A stretch of 64,000 bases of DNA from Microbacterium fluvii (GCF_025515205.1 NZ_JAOPFX010000001.1:62001-126000); one strand, 5' to 3'. Shown: positions 34,086-42,365, numbered from the stretch's first letter. Notes: a model not told the origin generated them from the sequence alone. Numbers and translations: made by a program.

Positions 34086-34934
34086 TCAGGGTGCCGTGAT
34101 GTCGCCGTAGGTGTCGGGCCGGCGGTCGCGGTAGAACTGCCAGTCGTCGCGCATCTGCTGCACCATGTCCATGTCGAGGTCGCGGATCAGCACCTCCTCG
34201 TGCTCGCCGGAGCCGATCGCCCCGACGAAGTTGCCCCGAGGGTCGATCACCTGGCTCGAGCCGTAGAAGGTGACCGCCTCGTCGCCGTATTCGTTGTCCT
34301 CGCGGCCGACGCGGTTGGGCTGCAGCACGAAGTAGCCGTTGGCGACGGCGGCGCAGGGGCCCTCGACCTCCCACAGCCGGTTCGACAGGCCGGGCTTGGT
34401 GGCGTTGGGGTTGAACACCATGTGCGCCCCGTTCAGGCCCAGCTCGCGCCACCCCTCGGGGAAGTGCCGGTCGTAGCAGATGTACATGCCGACCTTGCCG
34501 ACGGCCGTGTCGAAGACGGGGTAGCCCTGGTTTCCCGGTCGGAAGTAGAACTTCTCCCAGAACTTCTCGACGTGCGGGATGTGGTTCTTGCGGTACTGGC
34601 CGAGGATCGTGCCGTCGGCGTCGACGAGCACGGAGGTGTTGTAGTACACCCCGGTCTGGGCCTCTTCGTAGATCGGCAGCACCATGACGGTGCCGAGCTC
34701 CTTGGCGATCGAGGCGAAGCGCTGCACGATCGGGCCGTCTGCCGGCTCTGCGTACCGGTAGTACTTCTTGTCCTGCGTGATGCCGAAGTAGGGACCGTAG
34801 AACAGCTCCTGGAAGCACACCACCTGTGCGCCCCGCGCGGCGGCATCCCGCGCGAAGCCTTCGTGCTTGTCGAGCATGGACGCCTTGTCGCCCGTCCAGG
34901 TGGTCTGCGTGATCGCTGCGCGCACCGTCGTCAT
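34086..34934 (-). CDS. Nitrilase-superfamily amidohydrolase, probable beta-ureidopropionase
   Basis: The 282-residue carbon-nitrogen hydrolase has the Glu-Lys-Cys triad: Glu43 in VVCFQELFYGPYF, Lys116 in GQYRKNHIPHVEKFWEKFYF and Cys153 in GMYICYDRHFPEGWRELG. The KFYFRPG and RHFPEGWR segments match beta-ureidopropionase (N-carbamoyl-beta-alanine amidohydrolase), which releases beta-alanine, CO2 and ammonia from the dihydropyrimidinase product. An N-carbamoylputrescine or N-carbamoyl amino-acid amidase is the alternative. GAGGAGG precedes ATG 34934. It heads the seven-gene operon and is divergent from a MocR regulator. Confidence 0.88.
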   Translation of the reverse strand: MTTVRAAITQTTWTGDKASMLDKHEGFARDAAARGAQVVCFQELFYGPYFGITQDKKYYRYAEPADGPIVQRFASIAKELGTVMVLPIYEEAQTGVYYNTSVLVDADGTILGQYRKNHIPHVEKFWEKFYFRPGNQGYPVFDTAVGKVGMYICYDRHFPEGWRELGLNGAHMVFNPNATKPGLSNRLWEVEGPCAAVANGYFVLQPNRVGREDNEYGDEAVTFYGSSQVIDPRGNFVGAIGSGEHEEVLIRDLDMDMVQQMRDDWQFYRDRRPDTYGDITAP

Positions 34935-35058
34935 CGTCGCCTCCTCAGGGAAGGGCCGATCCGCCGGCGGCTATCGGGTGCGTCGGTGGGTCGACCTCGT
35001 TCTGTTATCTTTCGGGTTGAACATTTCTCAGCGGTTTCGTCCTGTGTCGCGAGCGTAA
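34935..35058. promoter_or_regulatory. Divergent promoter region of ureide operon and MocR gene
   Basis: The 124-base gap holds an AT-rich patch unlike its surroundings (TCTGTTATCTTTCGGGTTGA, 35001-35020), with TTATCT as a possible plus-strand -10 and GATAAC on the minus strand. TGTT and AACA flank 35003-35023 as a weak inverted repeat that a MocR dimer could use. Neither -35 element is convincing. Confidence 0.4.
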
Positions 35059-36417
35059 ATGCTCAGGTCGCGGCGCGAAAGGGTGGATGTGAACGCAGCC
35101 GATTTTCCTGACCGCTCTCCGCAGGGCATCGCGAGCGTCATCGCGCGGCTCGGGGCCGAGGGCGTGCTCGCCCCCGGCGACCGGCTGCCGACCGTGCGCG
35201 ACCTCGCCGCCGAGCTCGGCGTGAGCCCCGCGACGGTGAGCGCGGCGTGGCAGGCACTGGCCCGCACCGGCATGATCGTCTCTCGGGGGCGGGCGGGCAC
35301 GTTCGTCCGAGGCGTGCAGCGCGATTGGCTCACCCGGCGCGTCCGCGGGCTGGCGCCGACGGCGGCGGAGTGGCGGCTCGACCTGTCGCTGGGCACCCCC
35401 GACCCGGCCCTGCTGCCCTCCCTCGAGAGCGCGTTCGCGCGCGTGTCGCTGCGCGCCGACACCGGCAGATACCACGACCTCCCCGTGCTGCCCGAGCTCT
35501 TCGCGGTGCTGCAGCGCTCGTGGCCCTCGCACCCCGAGGCGCTCACGGTGGTCGACGGCGCCCTCGACGGCATCTCGCGCACCCTCGAGCAGGTCGTGCG
35601 CTTCGGCGACCGGGTCGCCGTCGAATCCCCCGGCTTCCCCTACTTCTTCGATCTGCTCGATGCGCTCGGCGCCGAGCCGCTGCCCCTCGAGGTCGACGAC
35701 GAGGGGGTGGTGCCGGCATCCCTCGCCCACGCCCTCACCGGCAGGCCCTCGGCCGTGCTGCTGCAGCCGCGGGCGCAGAACCCGACGGGCGCGTCGATGT
35801 CGAGCGAGCGCGCCCGGCGGCTGGCGGCCGTGATCCGCGCCGCGCGCGACGGCGATCGGGCCCTGGTCATCGAAGACGACCACTCCGGGCTCATCTCGAT
35901 GGCGCCCGACGTGACCCTCGGCCGCTGGCTGCCCGAGCAGGTCGTGCACGTGCGCAGCTTCTCGAAGTCGCACGGCCCCGATCTGCGCATCGCGGCCCTG
36001 GGCGGACCCGCGCGCGTCGTCGAGCGCATCATCGCGCGACGGATGCTGGGCCCGGGGTGGACGTCGCGGCTGCTGCAGACCGTGCTGCTGGACATGCTCA
36101 CCGACCCGGGCGCCCTCTCCGCCGTGCGCGCGGCGCGACTGATCTACCGCGACCGCGAAGAAGCACTCGTGGCTGGGCTGCGCCGCGAGGGGATCGCGGC
36201 GGCGCACCCCGACGGCCTGAACCTGTGGCTGCCGGTCGTCGATGAGCGCGCCGCGATCGTGCACCTGGCGGCGTCGGGCATCGCCGTGGCGGCCGGTTCC
36301 CCCTTCGTCGTGGGCGAGGCCGCTCCGCACGTGCGGGTCACGAGCGGCCTCGTGGCCGCCGATGCGTCGGACGTCGCGCGCGAGCTCGCCGCGGCATCCC
36401 GCGCACCCGCCCGCTGA
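35059..36417 (+). CDS. MocR-type regulator (GntR winged helix fused to PLP aminotransferase fold)
   Basis: The protein has up to 452 residues. An N-terminal GntR helix-turn-helix (VLAPGDRLPTVRDLAAELGVSPATVSAAWQALARTGMIVSRGRAGTF) is fused to an aspartate-aminotransferase-like domain. In that domain VVDGALDGISRTLEQVV, VAVESPGFPYFFDLL, LLQPRAQNPTGASM and HVRSFSKSHGPDLRIAALG are visible, with the PLP lysine in SFSKSHGPDLR. ATG 35059 gives the longest frame; GTG 35089 with GAAAGG just upstream is an equally good start. It is divergent from the ureide operon and probably controls it; related MocR proteins (PydR/PydX types) regulate pyrimidine catabolism. Confidence 0.87.
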   Translation: MLRSRRERVDVNAADFPDRSPQGIASVIARLGAEGVLAPGDRLPTVRDLAAELGVSPATVSAAWQALARTGMIVSRGRAGTFVRGVQRDWLTRRVRGLAPTAAEWRLDLSLGTPDPALLPSLESAFARVSLRADTGRYHDLPVLPELFAVLQRSWPSHPEALTVVDGALDGISRTLEQVVRFGDRVAVESPGFPYFFDLLDALGAEPLPLEVDDEGVVPASLAHALTGRPSAVLLQPRAQNPTGASMSSERARRLAAVIRAARDGDRALVIEDDHSGLISMAPDVTLGRWLPEQVVHVRSFSKSHGPDLRIAALGGPARVVERIIARRMLGPGWTSRLLQTVLLDMLTDPGALSAVRAARLIYRDREEALVAGLRREGIAAAHPDGLNLWLPVVDERAAIVHLAASGIAVAAGSPFVVGEAAPHVRVTSGLVAADASDVARELAAASRAPAR

Positions 36418-36438
36418 GCGCGCGCCCTTCGGATACAT

Positions 36439-36471
36439 CGCGAGACGGATGCCGCCGGCGCCGGTCTCGCG
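36439..36471. repeat. Inverted repeat upstream of histidine kinase
   Basis: CGCGAGAC (36439-36446) and GTCTCGCG (36464-36471) form an inverted repeat with further partial pairing inward. It ends one base before the -10 box of the kinase gene. The arm sequence matches the palindrome in the PxpB-PxpC linker (51158-51230), so it may be a repeat-family remnant or an operator. Confidence 0.5.
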
Positions 36472-36477
36472 TAGCGT
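36472..36477 (+). promoter_or_regulatory. -10 box for leaderless histidine-kinase transcript
   Basis: TAGCGT, the spacer CGATGCC and GTG 36485 follow one another without a ribosome-binding site. Confidence 0.5.
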
Positions 36478-36484
36478 CGATGCC

Positions 36485-37654
36485 GTGCTGCGCGCCCTCA
36501 CCCCCACCCAGCGCGTCATCGACGTCACGGCGGCGGCGCTGTTCGGGCTCATCGCGATGCCGATCGAGCTGGAGGCGGGCAGGGCGACGGACTTCAACGC
36601 TCTGTCGACGGCCCTCGTGTGCGTGCTGTTCGCGGGGGCGCTGGCGCTGCGGCGGTTGGCGCCCGGTCTGTCGCTGACTGTCGCCTGGGCCGCAGCGTCC
36701 GTGCAGATGGCCTTTGCGCGCCCGCCGAGTTTCGTCGACCTCGCGATCTTCGGCGTGCTCTACGCGACCGCGGCCTACGGCTCGCGGCGGGTGTTCTGGG
36801 CCGGCCTCGTCTCGGCTGTCGTGGGGGCGGCGGTCATCACGGCGTACATCTTCGTGCCGGCTGCGGCCGCGGGCGGGGTGAGCGGGTCGATGGTCACGAC
36901 CGCCGTGGCGGTGCTCGTGGCGGCGCTGTTCGGCCTGGGTCTCGCGTGGACCGTCGGCGCGCTCGTGCGCACGGGGCTCGCCGCGAGGGCGACCCGCGCC
37001 GCGCAGGTGAAGGCGGAGGCGGAGGCACAGGCCGAGGCCGAGCGCGTGCGCATCGCCCGCGACATGCACGACATCGTTGCGCACTCCCTCGCCGTCGTGA
37101 TCGCACAGGCCGACGGCGCGCGCTATGCCGCGGCCGCCGATCCCGAGGTCGCCGGCGCCGCCCTCGGCACGATCTCGTCGACGGCGCGTGCCGCCCTCGC
37201 CGACGTGCGGCTGCTGCTCGCGCAGCTGCGGCACACGCAGGGCGACGGTCCGCAGCCGACCCTCGCCGACCTCGAGCAGCTCTATGCCCAGGTGCGCGCC
37301 GCCGGCGTCGACCTGCGGGTCGATGTGGATCCGGCCCCGGCCGCGGAGCCGCCCGCCGCCGTGCAGCTGGCGGTCTACCGCATTCTGCAGGAGGCCCTCA
37401 CCAATGCCCTCCGGCACGGCGACGGCGGAACGGTCGAGGTGGTGCTCGCCTGGCGGGCGGATGCCGTCGACCTGTCGGTGCGCAACGGCATCGCCCCCGG
37501 GTCGCCAGAGCCCCGCGGCGGGCACGGCCTCATCGGCATGCGCGAGCGCGCGCAGCTCGTGGGCGGCACGATCGACGCCGGCGCGGAGGGCGACGCATTC
37601 GTCGTGCGGGTCGCCGTCCCGATCGGGAGTGGGCCGATGGGGAGCGCGTCGTGA
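36485..37654 (+). CDS. Sensor histidine kinase, NarL/DesK type (HisKA_3)
   Basis: The 389-residue membrane kinase has about five hydrophobic segments in residues 10-170 (VIDVTAAALFGLIAMPI, LVCVLFAGALALRRL, WAGLVSAVVGAAVITAYIFV and others) and hardly any extracytoplasmic loop. It probably senses the membrane state or is gated by a partner. The dimerisation helix holds the H-box ERVRIARDMHDIVAHSLAVVI (phospho-acceptor His). The HATPase_c domain has LQEALTNALRHGDGG and GHGLIGMRERAQLVGG. The GTG start sits behind a -10 box, and the stop overlaps the response-regulator start by 4 bases. Confidence 0.88.
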   Translation: MLRALTPTQRVIDVTAAALFGLIAMPIELEAGRATDFNALSTALVCVLFAGALALRRLAPGLSLTVAWAAASVQMAFARPPSFVDLAIFGVLYATAAYGSRRVFWAGLVSAVVGAAVITAYIFVPAAAAGGVSGSMVTTAVAVLVAALFGLGLAWTVGALVRTGLAARATRAAQVKAEAEAQAEAERVRIARDMHDIVAHSLAVVIAQADGARYAAAADPEVAGAALGTISSTARAALADVRLLLAQLRHTQGDGPQPTLADLEQLYAQVRAAGVDLRVDVDPAPAAEPPAAVQLAVYRILQEALTNALRHGDGGTVEVVLAWRADAVDLSVRNGIAPGSPEPRGGHGLIGMRERAQLVGGTIDAGAEGDAFVVRVAVPIGSGPMGSAS

Positions 37655-38301
37655 CGGCATCCGTCATCCGCGTCGCGCTGGTCGACGACCAGGCGCTGTT
37701 CCGTGCGGGCATCCGCATGCTCGTCGACTCGCAGCCCGACCTCGAGGTGGTCGCCGAGGCCGGCGATGGCGCCGAGGCACTGCGCATCGTGCGCGAGACG
37801 CGCCCCGACGTCGTGCTCATGGACATCCGCATGCCGATCATGGACGGCCTGGCCGCGACCGCCGAGCTGCTGCGCGACGCCGATCCGCCGCGCGTCGTCA
37901 TGCTCACGACGTTCGACCTCGACGAGGCCGCCGCGCGCGCCATCCGCCAGGGCGCGAGCGGGTTCCTGCTCAAAGACGCCGACCCCGAGTTCCTGCTCGC
38001 GGCCATCCGCACGGTGCACTCCGGCGCGGCGGTCATCGCCGCATCCGCGACGCGCGACCTGTTCGCACACTTCGCCGACGCCGCGCCGCGGCCCGTGCCG
38101 CCGGCCTTCGACGGGCTCACCGAGCGCGAGCGCGAGATCTTCGCCCTCGCCGCCCGAGGGCTCTCGAACGCCGAGATCGCGGCGCGCGAGTTCCTCTCCG
38201 AAGCCACCGTCAAGACCCACATCAGCCGCATCCTCGCCAAGCTCGCCCTGCGCGACCGCGTGCAGCTGGTGGTCTTCGCCTTCGAGCACGGCCTGGCCTG
38301 A
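37651..38301 (+). CDS. LuxR/NarL-family response regulator
   Basis: The 216-residue regulator has a receiver domain with the acidic pocket VDDQ, phospho-acceptor Asp58 in VVLMDIRMPIMDG, conserved Thr in VVMLTTFD and Lys in GFLLKDADPEFL. A LuxR-type helix-turn-helix follows (FDGLTEREREIFALAARGLSNAEIAAREFLSEATVKTHISRILAKL). It overlaps the kinase by 4 bases and is followed by a LolD/FtsX exporter pair, the usual target arrangement for such systems in actinobacteria. Confidence 0.92.
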   Translation: MTASVIRVALVDDQALFRAGIRMLVDSQPDLEVVAEAGDGAEALRIVRETRPDVVLMDIRMPIMDGLAATAELLRDADPPRVVMLTTFDLDEAAARAIRQGASGFLLKDADPEFLLAAIRTVHSGAAVIAASATRDLFAHFADAAPRPVPPAFDGLTEREREIFALAARGLSNAEIAAREFLSEATVKTHISRILAKLALRDRVQLVVFAFEHGLA

Positions 38302-38366
38302 AACGTCATCCTTGGGATGTAGGCGGATGCTCCGCCCGGCCGACGCGGCGGGGCGCCGGTCGTCCG

Positions 38367-38372
38367 TAGCTT
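38367..38372 (+). promoter_or_regulatory. -10 box for leaderless ABC-exporter transcript
   Basis: TAGCTT is followed by 7 bases and ATG 38380. This would give the ABC pair its own promoter, separate from the two-component genes, where the response regulator could act. Confidence 0.5.
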
Positions 38373-38379
38373 CGGTGGC

Positions 38380-39162
38380 ATGGAGATCTCAACCACAGAG
38401 CTCGGGCTCGCCGCCCGGGTGCAGCAGCTGACCAAGACCTACGGCACGGGCTCGGGCGCCGTGCGCGCACTCGACGGTGTGACCGTCGGCATCCGCCGCG
38501 GCGAGTTCACCGCGATCATGGGCCCGTCGGGGTCGGGCAAGTCCACCCTCATGCACATCATGGCGGGGCTCGACGCCCCCACCGCGGGCCGCGCCTGGCT
38601 CGCCGACACCGAGATCACCGGGCTCTCCGACCTCGAGCTCACGATCCTGCGCCGCCGACGCGTCGGATTCGTGTTCCAGTCGTTCAACCTCGTGCCCACC
38701 CTCGACGCGATCGGCAACATCCTGCTGCCGTTCGACCTCGACGGGCGCCGGCCCACGGCGCTCGAGCGCGCCCGCATCGACGGGCTCGTCGAGACCCTCG
38801 GGCTCGCGGGGCGCCTGCGGCACCGCCCGCACGAGCTCAGCGGCGGCCAGCAGCAGCGCGTCGCGATCGCCCGGGCTCTGGCCACCGCCCCCGACCTCGT
38901 CTTCGCCGACGAGCCCACCGGCAACCTCGACTCCCGCAGCGGCCGCGAGGTGCTCGCCCTGCTGCGAACGGCGAGCGCCGAGCACGGGCAGTCGATCGCG
39001 ATGGTCACCCACGATCCCGTCGCTGCCGCGCACGCCGACCGCGTGATCTTCCTCGGCGACGGCCGCATCGTCGCCGACAAGCCCCGCCAGAGCGCCGAGC
39101 AGATCTCGGCCTACATGCTCGCCGCCGAGCCCGTCGCTCCCGCCGAGGCGGTGGCCTCGTGA
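38380..39162 (+). CDS. ABC transporter ATP-binding protein (LolD/MacB type)
   Basis: The 260-residue ATPase has Walker A in IMGPSGSGKSTLMHIMAGLD, RRRRVGFVFQSFNLVPTLDAIGNI as the Q-loop, signature LSGGQQQRVAIARAL, Walker B in LVFADEPTGNLDSRSG and H-loop MVTHDPVAAAHADRVIFL. The EPTGNLDS form marks the LolD/MacB/FtsE class that works with FtsX-type permeases by mechanotransmission. It overlaps the permease start by 4 bases. Confidence 0.92.
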   Translation: MEISTTELGLAARVQQLTKTYGTGSGAVRALDGVTVGIRRGEFTAIMGPSGSGKSTLMHIMAGLDAPTAGRAWLADTEITGLSDLELTILRRRRVGFVFQSFNLVPTLDAIGNILLPFDLDGRRPTALERARIDGLVETLGLAGRLRHRPHELSGGQQQRVAIARALATAPDLVFADEPTGNLDSRSGREVLALLRTASAEHGQSIAMVTHDPVAAAHADRVIFLGDGRIVADKPRQSAEQISAYMLAAEPVAPAEAVAS

Positions 39163-40613
39163 CCACCGTCGCGCTCCCCACTGCCCGGCCGCGGGCGGCC
39201 GCGCCCTCGCTCGCCTGGCTGCGTGAGCGCGGCATGGGCGCCAGCATCCTGGTCTCGGCGATCTCGACCGCCTTCGGCGTCGTGCTCATCACGATGACCG
39301 GGTACATCGGGGCGATGCTGCAGGCGGTGCCCGACTACGGCACGTCCGACACGCTCGCGGCGATCGTGATGATCCTCGGGATGCTGCTGCTCGGCGTCGC
39401 GGTCTATGTCGGGGCGATCGTCACGGCGAACACCTTCGCCACGATCGTCGCGGGCCGCACGCGCCGCATCGCCCTGCTGCGGCTCATCGGCGCCTCCGCC
39501 CGCGCGCAGCGACAGGAGGTCGCCGGTCAGGGCCTCGTGGTCGGACTCATCGGCGCGTTCGCGGGGCTGGCCGTCGGCACGGCGGGCGCCTACGCGCTCG
39601 TCGCCGTCGCCGACCGGCTCACCGGCACGACGGCCGAGTACGCCGTCGCGCGGCCCGAGCTGCTGCTGCCGGCCATCGCCGTCGCCCTCACCACCTGGAC
39701 CGCCGCCTGGGCGGGCTCGCGCCGCGTGCTCGCGGTCACCCCGCTGCAGGCTCTCGGCGGCACGGTCGAGCTCAGTGCCGACGAGGTCTCCGGCCGCCGC
39801 GGCCGCCACGCCGCCGCGATCGTGCTCGGGGTTCTCGGGCTCGCCCTGTTGGCCGGCGGCGTCGCGATCGGCATGATCACCCCGCTGGGGGTCGTCGTCG
39901 CCTTCTTCGGCGGGCTGTTCTCGTTCACGGCGCTGACGATGTCGGCCGCTGCCGTCATGCCGCCGCTGCTGCGGCTGACCGCGCGGCTGTTCGGCCGCTC
40001 GGTGCCGGCGCGCATGGCCGCGCAGAACGCCCTCCGCTACCCCGAGCGCTCGAGCCGCATGGCGATCGGCGTCGTGATGGGCGTCGCGCTCGTGACGATG
40101 TTCGCGGTGGCCACCGAATCGGTCAAGGCGATGGCGGCCGTCTCGGCCGGCGGGCAGCTCGACGCCGCGTTCGCGCAGATGATGGACTCGTTCTCGGCGG
40201 TCATGATGACCCTCGTGGCCGTCAGCGCCGTCATCGCCGCCGTCGGGCTCGTGAACCTCCTCACGATCGGCGTCGTGCAGCGCCGCCGTGAGCTCGGGAT
40301 GCTGCGGGCGCTGGGCCTGAGCGCCGCGCAGGTGCGTCGCATGGTGCTGCTGGAGGCCGTGCACCTGACCGTCACGGCGCTCGTGTTCGGGCTCGTGCTC
40401 GGCATCGGCTACGGGTGGATCGCCGCGCAGTCGGTGCTCGGCTCGGTGCCGATGCCGCCGGCCTGGCTGTCGCCGACCTTCGTGCCGCCGGCCGTGCCGC
40501 TCGTGCCGGTGCTCGTGGTCGTCGTCGCGACAGCCGTGCTCACGCTCGTGGCCGCCGTCGTGCCGACGCGGCTCGCGACCCGCGTCGCCCCGGTCGAGGC
40601 GCTGGTCGAGTAG
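39159..40613 (+). CDS. FtsX-family ABC transporter permease
   Basis: The 484-residue membrane protein carries two FtsX-like modules. The first ends with ALLRLIGASARAQRQEVAGQGLVVGLIGAFAG and the second contains RRRELGMLRALGLSAAQVRRMVLLEAVHLTVTALVFG. About eight hydrophobic segments are seen. The large extracytoplasmic MacB domain is missing, so it resembles two-module permeases that export lipophilic compounds or give peptide-antibiotic resistance. It is paired with the ATPase upstream and probably controlled by the two-component system before that. Confidence 0.87.
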   Translation: MTTVALPTARPRAAAPSLAWLRERGMGASILVSAISTAFGVVLITMTGYIGAMLQAVPDYGTSDTLAAIVMILGMLLLGVAVYVGAIVTANTFATIVAGRTRRIALLRLIGASARAQRQEVAGQGLVVGLIGAFAGLAVGTAGAYALVAVADRLTGTTAEYAVARPELLLPAIAVALTTWTAAWAGSRRVLAVTPLQALGGTVELSADEVSGRRGRHAAAIVLGVLGLALLAGGVAIGMITPLGVVVAFFGGLFSFTALTMSAAAVMPPLLRLTARLFGRSVPARMAAQNALRYPERSSRMAIGVVMGVALVTMFAVATESVKAMAAVSAGGQLDAAFAQMMDSFSAVMMTLVAVSAVIAAVGLVNLLTIGVVQRRRELGMLRALGLSAAQVRRMVLLEAVHLTVTALVFGLVLGIGYGWIAAQSVLGSVPMPPAWLSPTFVPPAVPLVPVLVVVVATAVLTLVAAVVPTRLATRVAPVEALVE

Positions 40614-40616
40614 CGG

Positions 40617-41132
40617 TCAGTCGGCGGTCGGGTCGCGGCCGTCGGCGGGCGCCGGGTCGTGCGCCCAGGTCGGGGCGAGGGCGCGGATGCGGCCGGCCCG
40701 CCACTGCCAGATGCCCCACAGCACGGGCCACAGCGCGGGGGCCGCGGCGCCGCCGATGACGAGGCGCTCGCGCCAGAGGGTGGTCGCCTCGGATGCCGGG
40801 GAGACCGCCATCTGGTGATCCCACACGTCGAGGGCCGACAGGGCGCCGGTCAGCGGCATCCCGCTGTCGCGGAGGATCCGCACGGGGCCCTCGGCAGACT
40901 CCACGAACCGGTCGCTCACGTGGATGAGCTGCCGCCCGAGCGGCACCGGGCCGACGGTCAACTGCACCGGAACGTCGGCGCCGGGTGCGAGCGAGGGGGG
41001 CATGCCGCCCGCCTCGAGCGGGGCGAGTTCGAGCAGCGGACCGTAGAGTTCGGCGATCGCGCGCGGGGAGTGCAGCGCCCGCCAGGCGGCGTCGGCGTCG
41101 CAGTCGATGACGAGCTTCAGCATGATCCGCAT
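40617..41132 (-). CDS. SRPBCC (START-like) family protein
   Basis: The 171-residue protein begins MRIMLKLVIDCDADAAWRALHSPRAIAELYGPLL, the usual opening of SRPBCC ligand-binding folds, with VPVQLTVGPVPLGRQLIHVSD and a C-terminal amphipathic helix (ALWPVLWGIWQWRAGRIRAL). The family binds hydrophobic ligands in a deep cavity; no ligand can be assigned. ATG 41132 is used; ATG 41123 is an alternative. It is divergent from the ComB-like gene with a gap of only 32 bases. Confidence 0.7.
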   Translation of the reverse strand: MRIMLKLVIDCDADAAWRALHSPRAIAELYGPLLELAPLEAGGMPPSLAPGADVPVQLTVGPVPLGRQLIHVSDRFVESAEGPVRILRDSGMPLTGALSALDVWDHQMAVSPASEATTLWRERLVIGGAAAPALWPVLWGIWQWRAGRIRALAPTWAHDPAPADGRDPTAD

Positions 41133-41152
41133 GCCCCAGTGTCGCACCCGCA

Positions 41153-41158
41153 TAGGCT
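41153..41158 (+). promoter_or_regulatory. -10 box for leaderless ComB-like transcript
   Basis: TAGGCT is followed by 6 bases and ATG 41165, with no ribosome-binding site. Confidence 0.5.
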
Positions 41159-41164
41159 GGACGG

Positions 41165-41803
41165 ATGCCCGAGAGCGCGCCGTTCGACCAGTCCCGCTAT
41201 CAGGTGCGGCTGGAGTGGGGTGTGGCGGGGCTCGCGCGCCTCGCGCCGGCCGAGACCGTCGTGGTCGTCGACGTGCTGCGGTTCTCGACGACCGTGACCG
41301 GCCGTCTGGAAGAGGCGGAATCCGTCGCGTTCGACGACGCGCTGCGCACCGCATCCCTCAACGGCGCCGCCGTCGCCGATGCGGCGGCTGCGGCGGGGGC
41401 CACCGTGCTGCTCGGGAGCCTCGTCAACGCGACCGCGGTCGCGCACGCCGTCATGGCCGAGCAGCATCGCCGCGCGGCGCGCACCTCGATCGCGGTCGTC
41501 GCCGCCGGCGAGCTCGCCGCCGCGGCCGGCCCGCTGCGCGTAGCTGTCGAGGACCAGCTCGGCGCCGGCGCCGTCGTCGACGCGCTCGGGTCGCTGGGCA
41601 TCGACCACACGTCGCCCGAGGCGGCCGTCGCGGGCGAGGGCTTCCGCGCCCTGCGGACGGCGACCCGGCACCTGCTCACCGCCTCGGGGTCAGGGCAGGA
41701 GCTCGTCGAGCGGGGCCTCCGCGACGACGTGCTGGCGGCGACATCCGTCGATTCCTCGGCGGTCGTGCCGGTGCTGCGCGGCGGCCTCTTCGTCGCGTTC
41801 TGA
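41165..41803 (+). CDS. 2-phosphosulfolactate phosphatase family protein (ComB-like)
   Basis: The 212-residue protein matches the ComB family: VVVVDVLRFSTTVTGRLEEAESVAF near the N-terminus, TASLNGAAV where the family has SPNGS, ATVLLGSLVNATAVAHAV and FVAF at the C-terminus. In methanogens ComB dephosphorylates 2-phosphosulfolactate during coenzyme M synthesis. Actinobacterial members are common without that pathway, so the true substrate is uncertain. Confidence 0.8.
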   Translation: MPESAPFDQSRYQVRLEWGVAGLARLAPAETVVVVDVLRFSTTVTGRLEEAESVAFDDALRTASLNGAAVADAAAAAGATVLLGSLVNATAVAHAVMAEQHRRAARTSIAVVAAGELAAAAGPLRVAVEDQLGAGAVVDALGSLGIDHTSPEAAVAGEGFRALRTATRHLLTASGSGQELVERGLRDDVLAATSVDSSAVVPVLRGGLFVAF

Positions 41804-41843
41804 GCGTTTCGTCTCGCTTCGCCCGCTCAACGCCCGATGGGCG
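41801..41843. repeat. Short palindromic repeat between convergent genes (family 6)
   Basis: TGAGCG (41801-41806) pairs with CGCTCA (41824-41829) around the core TTTCGTCTCGCTTCGCC, and a second hairpin CGCCC-GAT-GGGCG lies at 41831-41843. The element spans the ComB stop and could end transcription from both sides. I recall GTTTCGTCTCGC...GCTCAACG as recurrent in Microbacteriaceae, which needs checking. Confidence 0.5.
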
Positions 41844-41860
41844 GGCGGACCGTTCGTCGC

Positions 41861-42358
41861 CTACGGGGCGTCGCGAGGGGTCATCGCGGCGAGTCTGGTC
41901 GCCGGCGTGATCTCGCGTCGCGCCCAGTGGAAGAGGAACCGCTCGCTGTAGGCCGGCGCGCACGTCGCGCACGAGGTCTGCCTGGTCGGGCGGCGGTGGC
42001 GGTAGGCGACGTGACCGGCCGGGCACACCCCGACCCACGGCGCGAGCTCGGTGGCCGTCTCGCCCTGGTGGGTCGTGCCGCCGACGTAGCCGAGATCGCG
42101 TGCGATCGCCTTCCACCGCGAGCCGTGCCCCGCCGCCGAGCCCGCGAGGGCGTGGGCGACCTCGTGCAGCAGCGTCTGGTGGTTGGTCTCGTCGTCGTAG
42201 CGGGCGGCGAGGTAGCGCGACACGCTGATGCGCTTGCGTGAGTAGTCGCACAGCCCCGCTCGTCGCTTGGCGTTGTCGAACCCGAAGGTCCAGCTCGCAT
42301 CGAGGTGGGCCGTGATCAGCGCCTCGGCCCAGTGGCGCACACGTTGCAGATCGGACAT
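41861..42358 (-). CDS. SprT-like zinc metalloprotease domain protein
   Basis: The 165-residue protein carries the SprT-like zinc site: HEVAHALAG (two His and the catalytic Glu) with a downstream HGSRWKAIARDLGY His. C-terminal Cys residues in VGVCPAGH and TSCATCAPAY probably form a zinc ribbon. SprT proteins are related to the DNA-protein-crosslink protease Spartan/Wss1. The start ATG 42358 has a TAATCT box 7 bases upstream, so it is probably leaderless. Confidence 0.83.
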   Translation of the reverse strand: MSDLQRVRHWAEALITAHLDASWTFGFDNAKRRAGLCDYSRKRISVSRYLAARYDDETNHQTLLHEVAHALAGSAAGHGSRWKAIARDLGYVGGTTHQGETATELAPWVGVCPAGHVAYRHRRPTRQTSCATCAPAYSERFLFHWARREITPATRLAAMTPRDAP

Positions 42359-42365
42359 GCCCGTG

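Noticed and set aside
31609..34818. Continuous minus-strand frame upstream of the permease at 30661-31608
   Set aside because: It is a shadow frame over the dihydropyrimidinase, LLM and nitrilase genes, which are clear in another frame.
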